DNA of 64,000 nucleotides from Porcincola sp945869225 (GCF_052118625.1 NZ_JBQKGW010000003.1:62001-126000), one strand, 5' to 3'. Counted from the stretch's first letter, positions 9,203-18,041 are shown. Notes: a model not told the origin generated them from the letters alone. Translations and numbers: made by a program.

Positions 9203-9841
9203 ATGAGAGATTTTGGTGGGAGCATGAAGAGAGAGGACTATGACGGGGTTTTCAAGGCGCTTGGGGATGAACACAGACTGAGGATTCTCAGGCTGCTGGC
9301 GAAGAAGGAACTGAGCGCAGGAGAGATTCTTGAATCGATGGATATCGTTCAGTCGACCTTATCCCATCATATGAAGGTGCTGACAGACAATGGGGTCGTG
9401 ACAGCAACACGCAGTGGAAAGTGGACAATCTATTCTGTCAACAGACCGGTCCTCCAGGAGGCTGCAGGGAGGCTGGAGGTGTTTCTGAAAGAAGCCGAGC
9501 ACGCGGAGAAGTCTGATATCGCCGCGAGGGCAAGGATTACGCTGGCAGAGGAGAAGGTGCAGGAAGAAATAAAGAAAAGCCTGGCCGCTGATAAGGCTCG
9601 GGAGGCAGATCACGGGAAGACGGAGATCGGGATCGAAAAGGCCGGTGGGGCAGAGCTGCCGGCTTCAGCTTCGGCGTTCAGTGCCGGGGCGGAGGAACAG
9701 GCTGCCGGGGAACAGGAGCGGTCAGCATCAACTGTGGAACCCGGCGCCGGGATGAGGGAACAGGCGGCTGGTTCACATGAGCCGTCGGGAAAGAAAAAAG
9801 GCAAGAAGGGGAAGAAGTCAAAGAAGGCCGGAAAGAAGTGA
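9203..9841 (+). CDS. ArsR-type winged-helix regulator with lysine-rich tail
   Basis: A 212-residue protein. Residues 8-85 are an ArsR/SmtB winged helix (FKALGDEHRLRILRLLA, then the recognition segment VQSTLSHHMKVLTDNGVV). There is no cysteine anywhere, so the classical metal-binding sites are missing and it is unlikely to sense metals. The C-terminal half is Ala/Glu/Gly-rich low complexity and ends in a basic tail (GKKKGKKGKKSKKAGKK), unusual for the family. ATG 9203 is preferred (GGGGAG six bases upstream); ATG 9200 and ATG 9224 are alternatives. An imperfect AT-rich inverted repeat at 9024-9053 could be its operator. Regulon unknown. Confidence 0.82.
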   Translation: MRDFGGSMKREDYDGVFKALGDEHRLRILRLLAKKELSAGEILESMDIVQSTLSHHMKVLTDNGVVTATRSGKWTIYSVNRPVLQEAAGRLEVFLKEAEHAEKSDIAARARITLAEEKVQEEIKKSLAADKAREADHGKTEIGIEKAGGAELPASASAFSAGAEEQAAGEQERSASTVEPGAGMREQAAGSHEPSGKKKGKKGKKSKKAGKK

Positions 9842-9932
9842 TTCACCGCACATATTCGGGCTGTGAGGCTTGACCTTCAAAATAATATGCTGTACCGTAT
9901 TAGAAAAGCTTAAAAATGAAGGGCGGTATGAC

Positions 9933-11303
9933 ATGCTGAATGATGATGAGAGAAGAATCCGGGATGACCGGCTGATGGTGCTCGCAGGACAGAGCGGCGG
10001 CCTGTCCAGGCAGATTGATCCGTCGCTTTATTCAACGTACGGAGTGAAACGCGGACTCCGCGAGGCGAATGGCCGGGGTGTGTTGACCGGTCTGACCGAG
10101 ATCTCAGACGTGAACGGACACCGGGATGTTGACGGGAAGTCGGTTCCGATCGAGGGCGAGCTGTACTACCAGGGCTACAAGATCACGGATCTGGTAGAGG
10201 GGTTCCGGAACCACCGGTTCAATTTTGAGGAGGTCACCTATCTGCTGCTGTTCGGCGAGCTGCCGAACCGGAAACAGCTTCGTGATTTCATCGATCTTCT
10301 GGGACAGTACCGCGAACTTCCGAGCAAGTTTGTCCGGGATGTCATCATGAAAGCACCGAGTGCGAATATCATGAACGGGATGCAGCGCTCCGTTCTGACG
10401 CTGTATTCCTACGATTCGGATCCGGACGATATCACTATTCCGAACGTCCTGAGGCAGTCTATGCTGCTGATCGGTGTGATGCCGATGATTGCGGTCTATA
10501 ATTATCATGCGTACCAGCATTACCACAACGACCGGTCCCTGATCATCCGGTATCCGGATGAAGAGCTTTCCGCAGCTGAGAACATCCTGAGAATGCTGCG
10601 CGATGACGGCCAGTATACAGAACTCGAAGCGAGAGTTCTCGATGCGTGCCTCGTCATCCACGCGGAGCACGGCGGCGGAAACAACTCAACCTTCACCACA
10701 CATGTCGTCTCATCGACCGGGACCGATACCTATTCGGCGGTGGCCGCTTCGCTGGCTTCTCTGAAGGGACCCAAGCACGGCGGCGCAAACCTGAAGGTCG
10801 AGAACATGTTCAAGGATATCAAGGAACATGTGAACAACTGGGAAGATGAAGGCGCAATCAGGGCATACGTGGAGCAGATCATCGACGGGGAGGCATTCGA
10901 CCACACAGGTCTTGTCTATGGAATGGGACATGCCATCTATACGCTTTCTGACCCGAGAGCGGTGATTCTGAAGGAGAAGGCGAAAAAGCTGTCTGAGGCA
11001 AAGGGGCTGGAGGAGGAGTTCAATCTCTACCAGACGGTCGAGAAGGTCTCGGCGGAGCTGCTGACAGAAAAACGGCATCTGTCAAAGCCGGTCTGCTGCA
11101 ATGTGGACTTTTACTCCGGCTTTGTTTATTCGATGCTTGGCATTCCGAGACAGCTCTTCACTCCGATCTTCGCGATGGCGAGAATCTCCGGCTGGTGCGC
11201 GCACAGAATGGAAGAGATTTCATCCGGCGGAAAGATTATCCGGCCGGCGTACAAGTATGTCGGGCATCACAGAACCTATCACAAGCTGGAAGACCGCAGT
11301 TAA
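9933..11303 (+). CDS. gltA: Citrate synthase
   Basis: A 456-residue citrate synthase that condenses acetyl-CoA and oxaloacetate. Visible family signatures are the ITDLVEGFRNHRFNFEEVTYLL region, the active-site His region VIHAEHGGGNNSTFTTHVV, GPKHGGANLKVENMF, and FDHTGLVYGMGHAIYTLSDPRA with the second catalytic His. ATG 9933 follows GGGCGG. A frame-compatible TTG at 9870 probably belongs to a weak promoter (TTGACC, 17 bases, TACCGT) rather than being the start. It likely provides 2-oxoglutarate for glutamate synthesis in an incomplete TCA pathway; the rest of that pathway is not in the window. pfkA follows with its own promoter. Confidence 0.93.
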   Translation: MLNDDERRIRDDRLMVLAGQSGGLSRQIDPSLYSTYGVKRGLREANGRGVLTGLTEISDVNGHRDVDGKSVPIEGELYYQGYKITDLVEGFRNHRFNFEEVTYLLLFGELPNRKQLRDFIDLLGQYRELPSKFVRDVIMKAPSANIMNGMQRSVLTLYSYDSDPDDITIPNVLRQSMLLIGVMPMIAVYNYHAYQHYHNDRSLIIRYPDEELSAAENILRMLRDDGQYTELEARVLDACLVIHAEHGGGNNSTFTTHVVSSTGTDTYSAVAASLASLKGPKHGGANLKVENMFKDIKEHVNNWEDEGAIRAYVEQIIDGEAFDHTGLVYGMGHAIYTLSDPRAVILKEKAKKLSEAKGLEEEFNLYQTVEKVSAELLTEKRHLSKPVCCNVDFYSGFVYSMLGIPRQLFTPIFAMARISGWCAHRMEEISSGGKIIRPAYKYVGHHRTYHKLEDRS

Positions 11304-11341
11304 CACCAGCCGGACCGAATCAATTCCTGTTGAGCGGACGC

Positions 11342-11370
11342 TTTACATGCTTCTCATATGCGGGTAAGAT
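11342..11370 (+). promoter_or_regulatory. Promoter TTTACA-17-TAAGAT
   Basis: TTTACA at 11342-11347 and TAAGAT at 11365-11370 with 17-base spacing lie between citrate synthase and pfkA, giving a leader of about 65 bases. Confidence 0.5.
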
Positions 11371-11440
11371 GAAGAGAAGAAAAGACCAGAGGGAGTGCGG
11401 CAGATAAAGGCGGGCAGTTGAGAGAACGGAGGATGCGAAG

Positions 11441-12415
11441 ATGGCTTCAAAGGTCAAGACAATCGGCGTGCTGACAAGCGGCGGGGACGCGCCGGGCATG
11501 AATGCGGCGATCCGTGCGGTTGTCCGTGAGGCAATCGGCAAGGGAATGGATGTAAAGGGCATCTATCAGGGCTATAAGGGACTGCTGAACGCAGAGATCG
11601 TGGATCTTTCGGCACGTGATGTGTCGGACATCATTTCCCGCGGCGGAACGATTCTGTATACGGCACGCTCGCAGGAATTCCGGACGCCGGAGGGACAGCA
11701 GAAGGCGGCGGAGGTGTGCAGGCAGCATGGCATTGAAGGCCTTGTTGTGATTGGCGGAGACGGTTCATTTGCGGGCGCCGGGAAGCTGGCGGAGCTCGGA
11801 ATCAACACGGTTGGAATTCCGGGAACGATCGATCTCGATATTGCCTGCACAGACTATACGATTGGTTTCGATACGGCCGTTAACACGGCGATGGAGGCCA
11901 TCGATAAGGTTCGTGATACCTCAACCTCGCATGAGCGCTGCTCGATCATCGAGGTCATGGGCCGGAATGCGGGTTATATCGCACTGTGGTGCGGGATTGC
12001 GAATGGCGCGGAGGATATTCTGCTTCCGGAGTCCTACGACTATGATGAGCAGAAGCTGATCAACCACATCATCGAGATGCGCAAGCGTGGAAAGAAGCAC
12101 CATATCATCATCAATGCCGAGGGAATCGGACATTCGAGCTCGATGGCAAGGCGAATTGAAGCGGCGACCGGCGTCGAGACCAGGGCAACGATTCTCGGGC
12201 ACATGCAGAGAGGCGGGAGCCCGACCTGCCGCGACCGTGTGTATGCATCGATGATGGGTTCGTATGCGGTCGATCTGCTTGCGGAGGGAAAGACGAACCG
12301 CGTGGTTGGCTTCAAGGGCGGAGACTGGGTCGACTACGATATTGCGGAAGCGTTGAAGATGCAGAAGAGCCTGCCGGATTACATGGTCAGAGTCGCGAAG
12401 GCGCTGAGCATCTGA
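11441..12415 (+). CDS. pfkA: ATP-dependent 6-phosphofructokinase
   Basis: A 324-residue PfkA that phosphorylates fructose 6-phosphate. Motifs are TSGGDAPGMNAAIRA (ATP site), GGDGSFAG near residue 105 with Gly where pyrophosphate-dependent enzymes carry Asp, PGTIDLDI with the catalytic Asp, and MGRNAGYIAL. The usual PGTIDND has Leu in place of Asn here, a mild deviation. ATG 11441 is preceded by GAACGGAGGATGCGAAG. The last 60 bases of the gene, stop codon included, are repeated in degenerate form immediately downstream (12415-12476). A terminator follows at 12536. Confidence 0.95.
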   Translation: MASKVKTIGVLTSGGDAPGMNAAIRAVVREAIGKGMDVKGIYQGYKGLLNAEIVDLSARDVSDIISRGGTILYTARSQEFRTPEGQQKAAEVCRQHGIEGLVVIGGDGSFAGAGKLAELGINTVGIPGTIDLDIACTDYTIGFDTAVNTAMEAIDKVRDTSTSHERCSIIEVMGRNAGYIALWCGIANGAEDILLPESYDYDEQKLINHIIEMRKRGKKHHIIINAEGIGHSSSMARRIEAATGVETRATILGHMQRGGSPTCRDRVYASMMGSYAVDLLAEGKTNRVVGFKGGDWVDYDIAEALKMQKSLPDYMVRVAKALSI

Positions 12416-12476
12416 AGACGCAGAAAAGAGCCTGCCGGAGCAGATGGCAGGTGTCATGAAGGTGCTGAGCGGCTGA
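12356..12476 (+). repeat. Decayed tandem duplication of the pfkA 3' end
   Basis: Bases 12356-12415 (last codons and stop of pfkA) align with 12415-12476. Both begin AAGA(T/C)GCAGAA and share GAGCCTGCCGGA, ATGG, GAAGG and GCTGAGC, and both end in CTGA. A two-base insertion shifts the frame of the copy. A shifted frame of the copy still reads KSLPEQMAGVMKVLSG-stop against KSLPDYMVRVAKALSI-stop in the gene. Confidence 0.85.
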
Positions 12477-12535
12477 GGATGCCGCGCTGACGGCAGCTGA
12501 CTTTTGATACGAGGAGGTTTTTGTGACGGCCCCGC

Positions 12536-12566
12536 TCTGGCAATCCCGGAGCGGGGCCGTTTTACG
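12536..12566 (+). terminator. Rho-independent terminator of pfkA
   Basis: ACGGCCCCGCTC pairs perfectly with GAGCGGGGCCGT, followed by TTTTA. Confidence 0.85.
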
Positions 12567-12653
12567 AAGACAGACAGGTGTGCGGACTGCAGGCGGCAGG
12601 TGATGGAACGGCAGAGAAAGCCGGAATGAAAGGGCAGAAAACGGCGGAGATCA

Positions 12654-13502
12654 ATGATGATTACGAGCAAGAGCAACGCGAAGGTCAGAAACCTGGTCGC
12701 ATTAAAGAAAAAGGCATCCGAGCGGAATGCTCAGGATGTTTTTCTGGTGGAAGGCATCAAGATGTTCCGGGAGATTCCTGCCGCGCAGCTGCGGGAGGTG
12801 TACGCATCGGAGTCTTTTCTGAAAAGCGAAGCAGGCAGAAAGGCAGTCGATGCCGCGATGGCGGCTCAAGACAGGCTGAAGGCTGTGATCTCCGGGAAGA
12901 AAGAATTGGTTATCGAAACAGTATCAGATGAGATCTTCCGGAATCTTTCGGATACGCAGTCGCCCCAGGGAGTGATGGCTGTGGTTTCCCAGCAGCACTA
13001 CCGCCTCGCGGATCTGTTCGGGCAGCGCACAGAGCCGCTCCTTCTGGTTCTGGAGAATCTTCAGGACCCGGGCAATCTCGGGACGATCATCCGCACTGCG
13101 GAGGGTGCCGGTGTAACCGGAATTCTGATGAGCAGGGGGACGGCGGATCTGTACAACCCGAAGGTCACCAGATCGACGATGGGGAGCATCTTCCGGGTTC
13201 CATTTCTCTACACAGATGACCTCTCAGGGACGATCGGGAAGGTGAAGCAGGCGGGTGTTACAGTCTGTGCCGCTCATCTTCAGGGAAGACACACATATGA
13301 TGGGGAAGACTACACGAGAGGTACTGCATTCCTGATCGGCAATGAAAGCCGGGGGCTTTCTGACGGGATCTCAGAGCTGGCCGATGTCCGGGTTCGCATT
13401 CCCATGGCAGGGAAGGTGGAATCTCTGAATGCGGCCGTTGCGGCCGCGATTCTGATGTATGAAGCAGGCAGGCAGAGACGGGCAGGGAGGCGGGATGGCT
13501 GA
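12654..13502 (+). CDS. SpoU/TrmH-family RNA 2'-O-ribose methyltransferase
   Basis: A 282-residue protein. An N-terminal substrate-binding domain (residues 1-100, with LVALKKKASERNAQDVFLVEG) precedes the SpoU domain with its three motifs: LQDPGNLGTIIRTAEGAGV, FLIGNESRGLS, and the knot motif VRIPMAGKVESLNAAVAAAI. These enzymes methylate a ribose 2'-hydroxyl of rRNA or tRNA using SAM; the site cannot be predicted. ATG 12654 has GGAG five bases upstream; ATG 12657 is equally possible. It converges with the LacI-family gene, whose stop is 30 bases away, with no obvious terminator between. Confidence 0.9.
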   Translation: MMITSKSNAKVRNLVALKKKASERNAQDVFLVEGIKMFREIPAAQLREVYASESFLKSEAGRKAVDAAMAAQDRLKAVISGKKELVIETVSDEIFRNLSDTQSPQGVMAVVSQQHYRLADLFGQRTEPLLLVLENLQDPGNLGTIIRTAEGAGVTGILMSRGTADLYNPKVTRSTMGSIFRVPFLYTDDLSGTIGKVKQAGVTVCAAHLQGRHTYDGEDYTRGTAFLIGNESRGLSDGISELADVRVRIPMAGKVESLNAAVAAAILMYEAGRQRRAGRRDG

Positions 13503-13531
13503 ACAGAACCGGACGGCCTGAAATTATAGGA

Positions 13532-14575
13532 TCATTGTCCAACTCTTTCAACAGGGAGCTTTGTGGAGTTCCGGATTATTAGCTCGGTGTTGAGAATAAT
13601 CTGTCGGTCAGGCGTATCAGGAGACTGTATCTTTTCGATCAGGAGCGAGCAAGACTGATAGCCCATCTGAAGCATGGGCTGGGCAATAGTAGTCAGCGCC
13701 GGATGGCTCATTCTGGCGATGTCAACATTATCAAATCCAATGACGGACAGATCTTCCGGAATGCGGAGGCCAAGTACTTTGGCTGCGTTGACGGCGGCGA
13801 TTCCATAAACATCGGAGCAGCAAAAGAGGGCATCCGGCCGGTTTGGAAGCTGTAGGATATGCATAGCAGTGGAGTAGGCAACGTCATAGCTGATAGAAGA
13901 GATATGGGCGATCCAGTTTTCATTGCAGTCCAGCCCGCACTGGGTGAGTGCCTGACGGTATCCCTTTTCTCTATGGCGGGCATACTTGAATTTGGTAAGA
14001 GAGTTCAGCAGCCCGATTTTTCTGCACCCTGTCGATATGAGATAACTGACAGCCTTCTCGGATGACGAAACATCATTGATGCTGACGAATGATACTCCGT
14101 AATTTTCTGCGTATTCTGAACACATCACAACGGGGCAGCGAAGGCTCAGGTCATTCAAAAGCTCGCTGTCAGACTCGGGGACAGAAGACAGAATGATGAT
14201 ACCTGCAATGGACTGTTCTTTGAACACTTCTGCAAAGTCTTCAATTCTTGAATAATAATCACTTGATTGCAATAGAAGAACATTATACTTTTCTTCGTGT
14301 GCGGCTTTCTGGATTCCATCGATGACTTGGTTATAAAACGGATTCCGGAAATCTGGGACACAGACCAGAATGATCCGGCTTTCGGGGTCTGACAGGGGAT
14401 GTAAGTTGTGCGGCTTATATTCCATCTGATTCATCACGTTGATCACATGATTCCTCGTTTCTTTTGTGACATTACCTTTATTATTGATGATTCTTGAGAT
14501 TGTAGCTGTTGAGACGTTTGCTGCTTTTGCAATTTCTTCAATTGTGACATTCTTTCGTTTCATGGCTTCCAGCAT
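13532..14575 (-). CDS. LacI-family transcriptional regulator
   Basis: A 347-residue LacI/GalR repressor. The N-terminal helix-turn-helix is VTIEEIAKAANVSTATISR with the hinge helix beginning near NVMNQMEYKP, followed by a periplasmic-binding-protein-like effector domain. It is transcribed away from the sugar locus at 14802-20645 and almost certainly controls it, with the imported sugar or a derivative as inducer. ATG 14575 gives the longest form; ATG 14563 (MKRKNVTIEE) fits the usual LacI N-terminus and is about as likely. The intergenic region holds several ATGTAA half-sites that are its probable operators. Confidence 0.9.
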   Translation of the reverse strand: MLEAMKRKNVTIEEIAKAANVSTATISRIINNKGNVTKETRNHVINVMNQMEYKPHNLHPLSDPESRIILVCVPDFRNPFYNQVIDGIQKAAHEEKYNVLLLQSSDYYSRIEDFAEVFKEQSIAGIIILSSVPESDSELLNDLSLRCPVVMCSEYAENYGVSFVSINDVSSSEKAVSYLISTGCRKIGLLNSLTKFKYARHREKGYRQALTQCGLDCNENWIAHISSISYDVAYSTAMHILQLPNRPDALFCCSDVYGIAAVNAAKVLGLRIPEDLSVIGFDNVDIARMSHPALTTIAQPMLQMGYQSCSLLIEKIQSPDTPDRQIILNTELIIRNSTKLPVERVGQ

Positions 14576-14580
14576 CTCCC

Positions 14581-14783
14581 TTTTACAATGTAAAAAATGT
14601 AAGATTTAATGTATAAATGTAAGGCATATTGTTAAATTAACTGGATTAACAGTGACATTATTGTGTATAAACGACGAATATAGTTTAAGTTAGTGAAAAG
14701 TTATTGCAATAATTTACAAAATCGATTATGGTTCTGATGTAAGAATTACATAGATATATGTAAAAGTCAAGAAGATACATGTA
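14581..14783. promoter_or_regulatory. Operator cluster: repeated ATGTAA / TTACAT half-sites
   Basis: The divergent intergenic region contains a perfect palindrome TTTTACAATGTAAAA (14581-14595), an inverted pair ATGTAAGAATTACAT (14737-14751), a TACATGTA palindrome (14776-14783) and further isolated ATGTAA copies. The arrangement on both sides of the regulatory region suits a LacI dimer or tetramer controlling both the regulator and the sugar operon. Confidence 0.65.
14704..14732 (+). promoter_or_regulatory. Possible promoter TTGCAA-17-TATGGT
   Basis: TTGCAA at 14704-14709 and TATGGT at 14727-14732 with 17-base spacing lie in front of the oxidoreductase gene. The inverted pair at 14737-14751 falls at the likely transcription start, a classical repressor position. 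Confidence 0.45.
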
Positions 14784-14801
14784 ATTATCGGGAGAAGACG
14801 A

Positions 14802-15839
14802 ATGGTCAGGATCGGAATCATTGGATGCGGGAAAATTGCACAGGTACGGCATATTCCAGAATACTCCGAAAATCCGGATGTGCAGCTTTCTGGTTTTTTT
14901 GATCTGAATCAGCAGCGGGCACAGAAGCTTGCGGAGCAATATCATGCAAAAGCTTATTCTTCTTATGAGGAGATGCTTCAGGATCCGGAAATTGATGCAG
15001 TCAGTGTATGTACCGCGAATAGTACACATGCTGAGATTTCAATTGCAGCCCTCCATGCGGGAAAACACGTATTATGTGAAAAACCGATGGCGATGACAGA
15101 AGAAGATTGTGAATCGATGGCAAGAGCGCAGAAGGAAACAGGGAAGATTCTGATGGTCGACCATAACCAGAGATTCACGAAGGCACACAGAAAAGCGAAG
15201 GATCTTCTGGAGAGTGGCGAAATTGGTAAAATTTTGACTTTCCGGACAATTTTCGGACATAGTGGTCCGGAGACATGGAGCATTGATCCGGGAAAAGCGA
15301 CATGGTTCTTTGATAAGAAGAAGGCTGTTTTTGGAGCAATGGCGGATCTTGGGATTCACAAGACAGATATTATCGGATATCTGGTCGGATCAAAGGTTGC
15401 GAAGGTTTCCGCAAAGATGGCAACGCTGGATAAAGTCGATGCCGGGGGAAACAAAATCGGCGTCGATGACAATGTGATCTGCATCTATACCATGGAAAAT
15501 GGTGTGATAGGCACAATGACGGCAAGTTGGACATATTATGGAAAAGAGGATAACTCTACCACAATATACGGTACAAAAGGTGTGATGAAGATTTATTACG
15601 AAGGCATGCCAAGCATAGTGATCGATTACAGGGATGGCACAAAGGCAGCATTCGATATGGAGCCTATACAGACAAATGACCATCAGACGAAAACAGGTGT
15701 GATGGATGCATTTGTAGATTGTATTGAACATGGAACGAAACCTGAAGTTGGAGCGGAGGAAGCATTATCCGCGATGCGTGCAATCTTTGCGGCTCAGAAA
15801 AGTGCTGACGAAGGGAAAGAAATTGCAACGCTTAACTGA
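14802..15839 (+). CDS. Gfo/Idh/MocA-family sugar oxidoreductase
   Basis: A 345-residue NAD(P)-dependent dehydrogenase. The N-terminal Rossmann fold has IGIIGCGKIAQVRHIP, the middle carries the family marker HVLCEKPMA (catalytic Lys), and the C-terminal half is the beta-sheet substrate domain. Such enzymes oxidise or reduce a hydroxyl of sugars, inositols or glycosides, often at C3 or C2. It is the first gene of the LacI-controlled locus, with GGGAG before the ATG. It is followed 48 bases later by a TIM-barrel isomerase/epimerase, a common pairing for inositol or 3-keto-sugar chemistry. The substrate is not determinable here. Confidence 0.9.
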   Translation: MVRIGIIGCGKIAQVRHIPEYSENPDVQLSGFFDLNQQRAQKLAEQYHAKAYSSYEEMLQDPEIDAVSVCTANSTHAEISIAALHAGKHVLCEKPMAMTEEDCESMARAQKETGKILMVDHNQRFTKAHRKAKDLLESGEIGKILTFRTIFGHSGPETWSIDPGKATWFFDKKKAVFGAMADLGIHKTDIIGYLVGSKVAKVSAKMATLDKVDAGGNKIGVDDNVICIYTMENGVIGTMTASWTYYGKEDNSTTIYGTKGVMKIYYEGMPSIVIDYRDGTKAAFDMEPIQTNDHQTKTGVMDAFVDCIEHGTKPEVGAEEALSAMRAIFAAQKSADEGKEIATLN

Positions 15840-15887
15840 ACGCTTTTGCTGGGTAATGAGCAGGGAAATAAAGGGGAACTTTGTGCG

Positions 15888-16802
15888 ATGAAAATCGGTT
15901 TTATTTCTTCCATTCTTGACGGGTGGACATACGACGAAATGATGGATACCGCCGCTGAAATGAGATTTCAGTGTGTGGAAGTGGCAGCGTGGCCAGCAGG
16001 TAAGGCGGAGCGCCGTTATGCCGGGGTGTCTCACATTGATGCGGAGAATCTGAGTGATGAGAGTGCATCTCACTATCTGAAGGTTGCTTCAGAGCGGGGA
16101 ATCGAAATATCTGCACTCGCGTTTTACCCGAACAACATGGACCCGAATCAGGAAAAGCGGGCTGCAAATATTTCACATCTCTATAAAGTGATTGATGCCA
16201 GCGCAAAGATGGGCGTAAACATGGTGACAACATTTATTGGCAGAGATCAAACGAAAAACGTTGAGGACAACCTGGAGCTTGTAAAGCAGATTTGGCCACC
16301 GATTATTGAATATGCGAGAAAGAAAGGTGTACGGATTGCAATAGAAAACTGCCCGATGCTGTTTGGACCTGATCAGTGGCCGGGCGGACAGAATCTAATG
16401 ACAGCCCCAAGCTTGTGGAGAAAAATATTTGAGATTCTTCCGTATGAAAATTTTGGACTAAATTACGACCCGAGCCATTTTGTCTGGCAGATGATGGATT
16501 ATATCAAGCCAATTTATGAATTCCATGACAAGCTGTTTCAGGTACACTTTAAAGACCTGAAAGTCAGGAAAGACAAGTTGAACGAAGTCGGGATTATGGC
16601 CTACCCGTTGGACTTTATGGTTCCAAAGCTTCCTGGATACGGGGATGTTGAATGGGGACGTTTTGTGTCTGCACTCACCGATGTGGGGTTTGATGGGTGT
16701 GCATGTATTGAGATTGAGGATAAGGCGTTTGAAGGAAGCAGAGAAAGAATTCTGGACAGCCTGAGAATTTCAAAGCGATATATGGATCAGTTTGTCATCT
16801 GA
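15888..16802 (+). CDS. Sugar phosphate isomerase/epimerase-type TIM barrel
   Basis: A 304-residue AP-endonuclease-2-like TIM barrel, with conserved metal-ligand segments such as VRIAIENCPM, FGLNYDPSHFVWQ, FQVHFKDLKV and CACIEIED. Members isomerise or epimerise sugars, act on inosose (IolE, IolI), or cleave 3-keto glycosides. ATG 15888 (MKIGFISS) matches the family start; an in-frame TTG at 15846 is rejected because it adds an unconserved extension. GGGGA lies 11 bases upstream. It probably acts on the product of the upstream oxidoreductase. Confidence 0.87.
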   Translation: MKIGFISSILDGWTYDEMMDTAAEMRFQCVEVAAWPAGKAERRYAGVSHIDAENLSDESASHYLKVASERGIEISALAFYPNNMDPNQEKRAANISHLYKVIDASAKMGVNMVTTFIGRDQTKNVEDNLELVKQIWPPIIEYARKKGVRIAIENCPMLFGPDQWPGGQNLMTAPSLWRKIFEILPYENFGLNYDPSHFVWQMMDYIKPIYEFHDKLFQVHFKDLKVRKDKLNEVGIMAYPLDFMVPKLPGYGDVEWGRFVSALTDVGFDGCACIEIEDKAFEGSRERILDSLRISKRYMDQFVI

Positions 16803-16880
16803 GAAACGTTTCAGAATATAAGGTGCGCTGCATCTTATCAAAATAGAAACCAGGATACACACAAAAAGGAGGAAAGTATC

Positions 16881-17954
16881 ATGAAGGGAAACAAAATTCT
16901 GGCGGGTGTTCTTTCAGCAGGAATGGTTCTGTCGTCAGGCACTGCGGTGTTTGCAGGTGAGACGGAGGCTTCCGCGAATGCAGGGGCTCACATCTATGTA
17001 CTGACATCTACAGAGGATCATGGCTGGACTGGCTCCGTGGCAACATTTGCGAAGGAGAAGATTAAGGAAATCAATGATGCCGGAACGTACAGTGCGGAGC
17101 TGATTACCGCAGCAAGTGCAGCGGATCAGATCACACAGATTGAGGATATTCTTGCTGGTGATACGAAGAATGCTGCCTTTGTCATTCAGCCGTTGGATGA
17201 TACTGTTCAGTCGGCGATTCAGGAAATCGTTGATGCAGGGATTCCATATGTTGCATTTGACCGTATCATTGATGCTGTTTCAAGCACTGCGGTTTCCAAT
17301 GTCAAGGGTGATAATTCCGGAATTGGCGTGGCAGCAGCATCTTACTTCACTGGACTTGGAATGAAGCCGGGTGATGCAGTTTATGTATATGAGGGAGACA
17401 CATCCTCAGTCACGACACTCCGTGATCAGGGCTTTACAGATTACCTGAAGGGGGATGCCGAATTCGAAGGAAAGAAAATAGACGATGATCTGAAATGGAC
17501 TGATGATGACTTGAAGAACATCACATACTCCGGTGCGATGAACTGGAGTCGTTCTGATACGAAGACCTCCTTTGAGTCTTTGATGGGGGATCCGAAGAAT
17601 GCGGATATCAAGTGGATTTATGCAGAGGATGATGAGCTTGCAATGGGAGTTCTTGAAGCTCTGAATGGTGGTGGAATCGATGATGCAACAAAACAGAAAT
17701 TCCTGGACAATGGACCAGCCATGACAGGATGCGGCGGACTTGATGAATACTATGAAGTTCTCAGAGGGAACAGCTATCAGGATATCGCTAAGAAGTTCAG
17801 CGGCCTTTGCTCTGTCACATACAGCCCAGCAATGATCCAGACAGCAATCCAGGATATGGTTGATCACCTGGATGGGAAGGAAGTCACACAGGATCATGTC
17901 ATTGCCTGCGAAAATGTCACGGCGGATAATGTAGCAGATTATCCATCTTTCTGA
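16881..17954 (+). CDS. Sugar ABC transporter substrate-binding protein (no lipobox)
   Basis: A 357-residue RbsB/XylF-type periplasmic-binding protein (type I fold: AFVIQPLDDTVQSAIQEIV, GIPYVAFDRI, KWIYAEDDELAMGVLEAL). It has a signal peptide (KILAGVLSAGMVLSSGTAVFA) ending in a type I signal peptidase site VFA-GETEAS. There is no lipobox cysteine, which would be expected to anchor such a protein in a monoderm. A strong AAAAAGGAGGAAAG precedes the ATG. It is the third gene of the LacI-controlled locus and the specificity component of the importer made with the next two genes. Confidence 0.9.
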   Translation: MKGNKILAGVLSAGMVLSSGTAVFAGETEASANAGAHIYVLTSTEDHGWTGSVATFAKEKIKEINDAGTYSAELITAASAADQITQIEDILAGDTKNAAFVIQPLDDTVQSAIQEIVDAGIPYVAFDRIIDAVSSTAVSNVKGDNSGIGVAAASYFTGLGMKPGDAVYVYEGDTSSVTTLRDQGFTDYLKGDAEFEGKKIDDDLKWTDDDLKNITYSGAMNWSRSDTKTSFESLMGDPKNADIKWIYAEDDELAMGVLEALNGGGIDDATKQKFLDNGPAMTGCGGLDEYYEVLRGNSYQDIAKKFSGLCSVTYSPAMIQTAIQDMVDHLDGKEVTQDHVIACENVTADNVADYPSF

Positions 17955-17974
17955 TAACCGAGTATAGGATATGA

Positions 17975-18006
17975 CCGGCCCGGGAGGAACAGCCCTTCCG
18001 GGCCGG
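17975..18006 (+). other. Intercistronic hairpin after the binding-protein gene
   Basis: CCGGCCCGG pairs with CCGGGCCGG around a 14-base loop, without a T-run. Sitting between the binding-protein and ATPase genes, it probably stabilises the upstream mRNA or attenuates transcription, so that more binding protein than transporter is made. A hairpin occupies the same position in the second sugar operon. Confidence 0.65.
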
Positions 18007-18041
18007 CTTCTGGCGGAAGAAAGTTTCGATAGGAGAGAAAC

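Noticed and set aside
12533..12613. A 26-codon frame starting GTG after GAGGAGG, overlapping the pfkA terminator
   Set aside because: The ribosome binding site is good, but the coding sequence is the terminator hairpin itself and encodes nothing recognisable; it is probably chance.
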